Shown here one piece after another: positions 43,251 to 48,164 of a DNA stretch of 48,164 nt; the first letter of the stretch is position 1; every line of letters starts with the position of its first letter. Both the position numbers and the translations under genes were made by a program. The notes beneath the pieces were generated by a model that saw only the letters and a program-made list of their open reading frames with translations, searched no databases and was not told the origin of the DNA. Source of the DNA: Ruminococcaceae bacterium UBA6845 (GTDB lineage Bacteria; Bacillota; Clostridia; Oscillospirales; Acutalibacteraceae); NCBI GenBank assembly GCA_002449395.1, contig DKDP01000024.1:55101-103264 (forward strand), given 5' to 3'.

Positions 43251-44144
43251 ATGGACGCAAAAAAAATTAAACTCGGTATTGCACCGATCGGCTGGACAAA
43301 CGACGATATGCCCGATCTCGGCAGTGAGAACACCTTTGAGCAGTGTGTAAGCGAAATGGCGCTTGCGGGTTTTGAGGGCTGTGAGATAGGCAACAAGTAT
43401 CCCAAAACAGTTGAGGAAATGCACGAGTATCTTGATATCAGAGGACTTCAGATCGCTAACCGCTGGTTCTCGTCATTCATCCTTACAAAGCCATTTGAAG
43501 AGGTAGAAAAGGATTTCAGAGAGAACTGCGAGTTCCTTAAGGGCTGCGGCGCTAAGAGAATCGGCGCTTCGGAGCAGAGTTACAGCATTCAGGGACAGAT
43601 GGACACACCTGTTTTCGAGAATAAATACGTTATGAACGACGAGGAGTGGAAGAAGTTCACAGACGGACTTTCAAAGCTCGGCAACATTGCCAAGGAATAC
43701 GGCATTACGCTTGTTTATCATCATCATATGGGTACGGTTGTTCAGACAGCTGAGGAAATCGATAAGATGATGGATATGTGCGATCCCGATGCTGTTTACC
43801 TCCTCTTTGACTCGGGTCACCTTGCATATTGCGGCGAGGACTATATGGCGGTTCTCAAGAAATATGCTAAGAGAATCAAGCACGTTCACCTTAAGGATAT
43901 CCGTCCCGAGATCGTTAAGCAGGTCAAGGACGAGCATAAGTCATTCCTTCAGGGTGTACGTATGGGTGCTTTCACGGTTCCCGGCGACGGTGCAATCGAC
44001 TTCAAGCCGATCTTCGACGTTCTCGACGAGACAGGCTACGAGGGATGGATGCTCGTTGAAGCCGAGCAGGATCCCGCAATCGCAAATCCGTTCAAGTATG
44101 CAAAGATGGCAAGAGCCTACATTGCAGAAAAGGCAGGACTTTAA
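43251..44144 (+). CDS. iolE: 2-keto-myo-inositol dehydratase (inosose dehydratase, IolE)
   Basis: This 297-residue TIM-barrel enzyme dehydrates 2-keto-myo-inositol. Metal-ligand-bearing strands appear as GLQIANRWFSS, LVYHHHMGTVVQT, LLFDSGHLAY, IKHVHLKDI and EGWMLVEAEQD. The start is MDAKKIKLGIAPIGWTNDDMP, typical of IolE. The frame opens at 43230, but AAGGAGAGG is correctly spaced from ATG 43251. Confidence 0.94.
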   Translation: MDAKKIKLGIAPIGWTNDDMPDLGSENTFEQCVSEMALAGFEGCEIGNKYPKTVEEMHEYLDIRGLQIANRWFSSFILTKPFEEVEKDFRENCEFLKGCGAKRIGASEQSYSIQGQMDTPVFENKYVMNDEEWKKFTDGLSKLGNIAKEYGITLVYHHHMGTVVQTAEEIDKMMDMCDPDAVYLLFDSGHLAYCGEDYMAVLKKYAKRIKHVHLKDIRPEIVKQVKDEHKSFLQGVRMGAFTVPGDGAIDFKPIFDVLDETGYEGWMLVEAEQDPAIANPFKYAKMARAYIAEKAGL

Positions 44145-44685
44145 TATAATAGGCTCCCTTGTAGGGGAGCTGACTGAGAGGTTTACTTCAAGTTCGCTGA
44201 AATTTACTTTGAGCGTGGGCTCCTCCTACGGGGTAGCGAAGTGTCGGCGCGGTAGTGAATGACAGTCCGGTGGACTGTCAGAGCCGCGACGTGACCGAGC
44301 CGCAGCGAGACGCTGGCGGCATAGCCGACTGAGGGAGTAAGGTTTTATCAGACTTAAACTCCTTCCGACTTTGGCGCAATCCGCCAAAGCCACCTCCCTC
44401 AAGAGGGAGGCTACGAAGATTCTGCATCAAATAGAAATCTATAATGATTTTTAATTTGATTTAGTGTGGGCGTGCATTGCACGTCCGCCAAAGTCAACAG
44501 AAAAATCTTGGCGCCCCTTGTAGGGGAGCTGTCACGGCTTGTCCGTGACTGAGGGGTTCGTTTGATAAGACTTATTTATCCCCTCCGTTTCGCTTCGCTC
44601 AACACCTCACCCTTTTTAGGGGAGGCAAGAGAAGCGTACAATAAAACAAGTTAAAAATTAGAATAACATACAAGGAGATGTAACA
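44145..44685. repeat. iolE-iolA intergenic region with dispersed palindromic repeats (copy C, about 44150-44640)
   Basis: The region has no credible gene. It is colinear with copy B in parts: GAGCGTGGGCTCCTCC, the CTTTGGCG..CGCCAAAG hairpin (44369-44376 with 44382-44389), the block CGTGCATTGCACGTCCGCCA near 44471, and GAGGCAAGAGAAGCG at the end. It contains the inverted copy of the 79-bp block (44233-44311), and the module GTCACGG..CCGTGAC at 44531-44549 followed by TGAGGGGTT. The final about 50 bp carries the iolA ribosome-binding site. Confidence 0.82.
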
Positions 44686-46194
44686 ATGTCCGCAGAAAAA
44701 CTCAAATACTTTGTCAACGGCGAGTACGTTGAATCAAAGACCGACAAATACTACACTCTTGTCAACCCCAGCACGGGCGAGACAACGGGTTATGCTCCCT
44801 GCTGTACTAACGACGAGGTTCTCGGTGCTATTGCGGCGGCTAAGGCGGCTTTCCCGGGCTGGAGCTCAACTCCCGCTATCAAGAGAGCACAGATTCTTTA
44901 CAACATTCGTGATCTTCTCATCAAGCACATGGACGAGCTTACAATGCTTGTTGCCGAGGAAAACGGCAAGGTATGGGCTGAGGCTGAGGGTGACGTACTC
45001 AAGGCTAAGGAGGGCACAGAGCTTGCAACTCAGGTTCCGTCGCTTATGATGGGCGAGAGTGTTATGGACGCATCAAAGGGCTATGACACAGTCAAGTACC
45101 GTGAGTCTATGGGCGTTTTTGCAGGTATCGTTCCCGTAAACTTCCCTGCTATGATTCCGTTCGGCTGGATGGCTCCGACCTGTATCGCCTGCGGTAACAC
45201 AATGGTTCTCAAGGCTGCAAGTCTTACACCGAGAACAGCTCTCAGAATTGCCGAGCTCTATAAGGAAGCAGGTGTTCCCGACGGTGTTATCAACGTTGTA
45301 ACCTGCTCGAGAAACGAGATCAACACGATTCTCGAAAGCCCCGATGTTAAGGGTATCACATTTGTCGGCTCAACTCCTGTCGGCAAGCTCATATATGAAA
45401 AGGCCGCAAGCGCAGGCAAGAGAGTTCAGTGTCTTTGCCAGGCTAAGAACCATGCTCTTGTTCTTGCAGACACTCCGATCGAGAGAACTGCGGCAGGCGT
45501 TATGAACTCCGCATTCGGCTGCGCAGGTCAGAGATGTATGGCTTTGAGCTGCTGTGTTGTTGAGGAGAGCATCGCAGACAGGTTCGTTGCTGAGCTTGTT
45601 AAGCAGGCAAAGGGACTTAAGCTCGGTCCCGCATACGACAAGACCTCGAAGCTTGGTCCCATTACATACGAAAAGCACTACAAGGAAGTTCTTGCAGACA
45701 TCGACAAGGGTGTCGCAGAGGGCGCAGAGCTTGTACTTGACGGCAGAAACTGCGTTGTTGAGGGCTATGAGAACGGATTCTATGTCGGACCGACAATCTT
45801 TGACCACGTTACAGAGGATATGACAATCGGCCGTGACGAGGTATTCGGACCTGTACTTTGCATCAAGAGAGTTAAGAGCTTTGAAGAGGGTCTTGCTGTT
45901 ATGAACGCTAACCCGTACGCTAACGGCTCGGTTATCTTCACTCAGAACGGCTACTATGCACGTGAGTTCGTTCGTCATACAGACGGCGGTATGGTCGGCG
46001 TTAATGTAGGTATTCCTGTTCCGATCGGATTCTTCCCGTTCGCAGGTCATAAGGATTCGTTCTTCGGCGATCTCCACTGCCTCGGTAAGGACGCATACCG
46101 CTTCTTCACAGAGAGCAAGTGCGTAACAACACGCTGGTTCGACGAGGAAGAAATGAAAAAGACAGAAGTTTCCACATGGGACGGCACAATATAA
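44686..46194 (+). CDS. iolA: CoA-acylating methylmalonate/malonate semialdehyde dehydrogenase (IolA)
   Basis: This 502-residue NAD-dependent aldehyde dehydrogenase forms acetyl-CoA from malonate semialdehyde (propanoyl-CoA from the methyl form). The catalytic Cys is C284 in FGCAGQRCMALS, and ITFVGSTPVGKLIYEKA holds the NAD site. The end FAGHKDSFFGDLHCLGKD is typical. A usual Gln-Gly pattern before KNHA is altered to CQAKNHA. AAGGAGATG precedes ATG 44686. Confidence 0.94.
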   Translation: MSAEKLKYFVNGEYVESKTDKYYTLVNPSTGETTGYAPCCTNDEVLGAIAAAKAAFPGWSSTPAIKRAQILYNIRDLLIKHMDELTMLVAEENGKVWAEAEGDVLKAKEGTELATQVPSLMMGESVMDASKGYDTVKYRESMGVFAGIVPVNFPAMIPFGWMAPTCIACGNTMVLKAASLTPRTALRIAELYKEAGVPDGVINVVTCSRNEINTILESPDVKGITFVGSTPVGKLIYEKAASAGKRVQCLCQAKNHALVLADTPIERTAAGVMNSAFGCAGQRCMALSCCVVEESIADRFVAELVKQAKGLKLGPAYDKTSKLGPITYEKHYKEVLADIDKGVAEGAELVLDGRNCVVEGYENGFYVGPTIFDHVTEDMTIGRDEVFGPVLCIKRVKSFEEGLAVMNANPYANGSVIFTQNGYYAREFVRHTDGGMVGVNVGIPVPIGFFPFAGHKDSFFGDLHCLGKDAYRFFTESKCVTTRWFDEEEMKKTEVSTWDGTI

Positions 46195-46212
46195 TCAGGA
46201 GGGCGTAAAGCT

Positions 46213-47238
46213 ATGTTAAATGTTGGTATTATCGGCGCAGGACGTATCGGTAAGGTACACTGCGAGTCAATTATGAGATACGTCAAGTCAGCTACGGTTA
46301 AGGCTATTGCCGATCCGTTCCTCAATGACGAGACAAAGGAGTGGGCAAAGGGTCTCGGCGTAAACGAGTTTTACACCGACTATCACAAGATTCTTGAGGA
46401 CAAGGACATTCAGGCTGTTCTCATCTGCTCATCAACGGACACACATTCAACGATTTCTCTCGAAGCAATTGCCGCAGGCAAGCATATTTTCTGCGAGAAA
46501 CCGATCGATCATGATGTCAACAAGATTCTTGAAGTTAAGAAAGCTCTTGAAAACAGCAACGTTAAGTATCAGGTAGGCTTCAACCGCCGCTTCGACCACA
46601 ACTTCAAGGCTGCAAGAAAGGCAGTTGAGGGCGGTCAGATAGGCGACCTCAATATCCTCAAGGTTTGCTCCCGTGACCCGGGCGCACCGCCGGTAAGCTA
46701 CATCAAGGTTTCGGGCGGTATCTTCCTTGATATGACAATTCACGATTTTGATATGGTTCGCTTTATGTCGGGTTCTGAGGTTGAGGAAGTATTTGCATAC
46801 GGCGCAGTTCTTGTTGATCCCGCAATCGGCGAGGCAGGCGACATCGACACAGCTGTTATTTCAATGAAGCTCGCCAACGGCGCAATCGCAGTTATTGATA
46901 ACTGCCGCCGTGCAAGCTACGGCTACGACCAGAGAGTTGAGGCTTTCGGTTCACTCGGTCAGGTTGCTATATCTAATGACTCCGAGTCAACGGCGGTTGT
47001 TTCCGACGCTAACGGCGTTCACGGTGAGGTTCCGCTCAACTTCTTCCTTGAGAGATATATGGGCGCATATGTTGAGGAGGTTTCTCAGTTTGTTGACTGC
47101 GTTGTTAACGACAAGCCGATCACGGTCGGTCTTGAGTGCGGTCTCCAGCCTGTTCTTATCGGTATCGCCGCTAAGAAGTCTCTTGAGACAGGTATGCCGG
47201 TTAAAATTGCCGACGTTGCCGCAGAATACGGTCTTTAA
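46213..47238 (+). CDS. iolG: myo-Inositol 2-dehydrogenase (IolG)
   Basis: This 341-residue oxidoreductase catalyses the first step, NAD-dependent oxidation of myo-inositol to 2-keto-myo-inositol. The Rossmann motif is VGIIGAGRIGKVH, the active-site Lys is in CEKPIDHD (EKP 95-97), and FLDMTIHDFDMVRF supplies the Asp/His pair. It lies 18 bp after iolA with AGGAGGG as ribosome-binding site. A GC-rich hairpin without a T-run follows. Confidence 0.95.
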   Translation: MLNVGIIGAGRIGKVHCESIMRYVKSATVKAIADPFLNDETKEWAKGLGVNEFYTDYHKILEDKDIQAVLICSSTDTHSTISLEAIAAGKHIFCEKPIDHDVNKILEVKKALENSNVKYQVGFNRRFDHNFKAARKAVEGGQIGDLNILKVCSRDPGAPPVSYIKVSGGIFLDMTIHDFDMVRFMSGSEVEEVFAYGAVLVDPAIGEAGDIDTAVISMKLANGAIAVIDNCRRASYGYDQRVEAFGSLGQVAISNDSESTAVVSDANGVHGEVPLNFFLERYMGAYVEEVSQFVDCVVNDKPITVGLECGLQPVLIGIAAKKSLETGMPVKIADVAAEYGL

Positions 47239-47249
47239 TAAATAATTAA

Positions 47250-47279
47250 AGGGTTGCTGCATTTCGGTGCGGCAACCCT
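47250..47279 (+). other. Strong hairpin between iolG and the nucleotidyltransferase gene
   Basis: AGGGTTGCTGCA at 47250-47261 pairs with TGCGGCAACCCT at 47268-47279, one G-U pair, loop TTTCGG. No T-run follows, so it is not a canonical terminator; it may stabilise or process the mRNA, or block translation of the next gene. Confidence 0.6.
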
Positions 47280-47301
47280 GAATTGATAAAAGGGGAATAT
47301 A

Positions 47302-47853
47302 ATGAACAAGCCATACAAACTCGGAATTTTGGTCGGACGTTTTCAGACTCTCCATTCCGGTCACGAGGATATGATAAACAGAGCGATTGAACTTTGCGGC
47401 AGGGTAGGGGTGTTTGTCGGATCGTCCAATGAATCGGGAACAAGCAAAAATCCGTTTTCATATGAAACGAGAGAAGAAATGCTGAAAACCGTTTTCGGCG
47501 ACAGTATATGCGTCTGCCCGCTGCCCGATATCGGAGTCGGAAACAATTCAACATGGGGTGATTATGTTCTGAAAAATGTTGTTGAGCGCTTCGGCGAGAT
47601 GCCGGATCTGCTTGTTTCGGGCAAGGAGGCAAGGCGTGTGAGCTGGTTCGACAGCGTTGAAGGTGCGTCGATTGCAGAGCTGTATATTCCGAAAACAATT
47701 GACATCTCTGCAAGTCAAATGAGAGAGCATTTCATTGACAACGATGTCGAAAGCTGGAGAAAATATACGAATCCGAAGCTCTGGGATATGTACGAAAAGC
47801 TGAGACAAGAGGTGCTCGGCTCAAAGGACAATACAGATACGGGAAGTATATAG
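47302..47853 (+). CDS. Cytidylyltransferase-like (NMN adenylyltransferase-type) protein
   Basis: This 183-residue protein is in the nucleotidyltransferase superfamily. The N-terminal phosphate-binding site is GILVGRFQTLHSGHEDMI (TLHSGH variant of HxGH) and the C-terminal ISASQMR matches the ISxxxxR motif. NadR/NadM-type enzymes that join ATP to nicotinamide mononucleotide look like this. It is unusual to find it directly after inositol genes, and the actual substrate is unknown. AAAAGGGG lies just before ATG 47302. It could belong to the operon or have its own promoter. Confidence 0.78.
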   Translation: MNKPYKLGILVGRFQTLHSGHEDMINRAIELCGRVGVFVGSSNESGTSKNPFSYETREEMLKTVFGDSICVCPLPDIGVGNNSTWGDYVLKNVVERFGEMPDLLVSGKEARRVSWFDSVEGASIAELYIPKTIDISASQMREHFIDNDVESWRKYTNPKLWDMYEKLRQEVLGSKDNTDTGSI

Positions 47854-48164
47854 AACTTCCGGTAACATCGCATCGTAAAGTCAGCGGGAACTACCTTGGC
47901 GCCCCTTTAGGGGAGCTGCCACGACCTTGTGTCGTGACTGAGGGGTTTTGCAAAAAGTTTGATGAAGTCTAATTTAACCCCTTCGTTTCGCTCCGCTCAA
48001 CACCCCCCCTGCAAGGGAGGCAAGAGAAATTGGCAGAAAATTCTCGGTGCGATGCGGTCATCGACCACCTACAAAAGGTTCAATAAAGGAATCGTTGCAG
48101 AGAATTATGTCCGCTTATAATGTAAAAACAGGACCGTGAATTTGAACAAGTCCATAAAAAATGG
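47854..48164. repeat. Downstream region with dispersed palindromic repeat (copy D, about 47893-48030)
   Basis: Copy D has CCTTGGCGCCCC, the module GGGGAGCTGCCACGAC..GTCGTGACTGAGGGGTT (hairpin 47920-47936), then AACCCCTTCGTTTCGCTCCG and GGGAGGCAAGAGAAA as in copy C. From about 48030 to the window end I see nothing supported; a TATAAT at 48116-48121 with TTGCAG 15 bp upstream could be a promoter, but the spacing is short. Confidence 0.75.

Noticed and set aside
43789..44262. Open frame running from iolE in another frame into repeat copy C
   Set aside because: It overlaps iolE almost entirely and shows Ser/Arg-rich composition typical of a shadow frame.
48095..48121. Promoter TTGCAG..TATAAT near the window end
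   Set aside because: The spacer is 15 bp and no gene start can be seen before the window ends.

Overview
The window looks like a chromosome segment from a spore-forming, fibre-adapted gut clostridium of the Oscillospiraceae/Ruminococcaceae type. The evidence is a yabM/N/O/P/Q-divIC-yabR sporulation and division cluster, the clostridial recJ-relA-dtd-MBL-hemZ-kinase run, strong Shine-Dalgarno sites with occasional TTG starts, intrinsic terminators, and a surface protein carrying cohesin, leucine-rich and dockerin modules. This is inferred from gene content; no database search was possible.

Region by region: 1-408 is the 3' end of metK. 691-5512 is a complete branched-chain-amino-acid-type ABC importer (livJ, livH, livM, livG, livF). 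It has a sigma-A promoter, a 22-bp palindrome over the start site, and a terminator plus long hairpin separating the binding protein from the permease genes. A tRNA-Arg(CCG) follows, then the cohesin/LRR/dockerin protein. 7750-18128 is a plus-strand run: GPH sugar symporter, glycosyltransferase, recJ, relA/spoT, dtd, MBL hydrolase, hemZ, uridine-kinase-like protein. 18267-23148 is the spoVB-mazG-hup-rqcP-yabP-yabQ-divIC-yabR cluster. 23437-29619 holds a lone fumarase alpha subunit, an AT-rich membrane glycosyltransferase, an rRNA methyltransferase, a lipid kinase and a Na/Pi cotransporter. 29659-36219 is a minus-strand group: xthA-like nuclease, membrane-anchored unknown, dCMP deaminase, secA, and a PI-PLC-like exported protein. 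36851-37855 is a secreted low-complexity protein. 37949-47853 is an inositol-catabolism operon: GPH transporter, iolC, iolD, iolE, iolA, iolG, then a nucleotidyltransferase. No iolB or iolJ is seen.

The least ordinary feature is a family of dispersed, non-coding palindromic repeats in four intergenic regions (about 36321-36627, 40850-41180, 44150-44640, 47893-48030). Two of these sit inside the inositol operon. Their hairpin stems change sequence while keeping base pairing (compensatory changes between copies), and one 79-bp block is present in inverted orientation on either side of about 7.8 kb of the transporter-iolCDE region. Other points of regulatory interest are a terminator-like hairpin that contains the yabP ribosome-binding site, the operator-like palindrome at livJ, and the long hairpin before livH.
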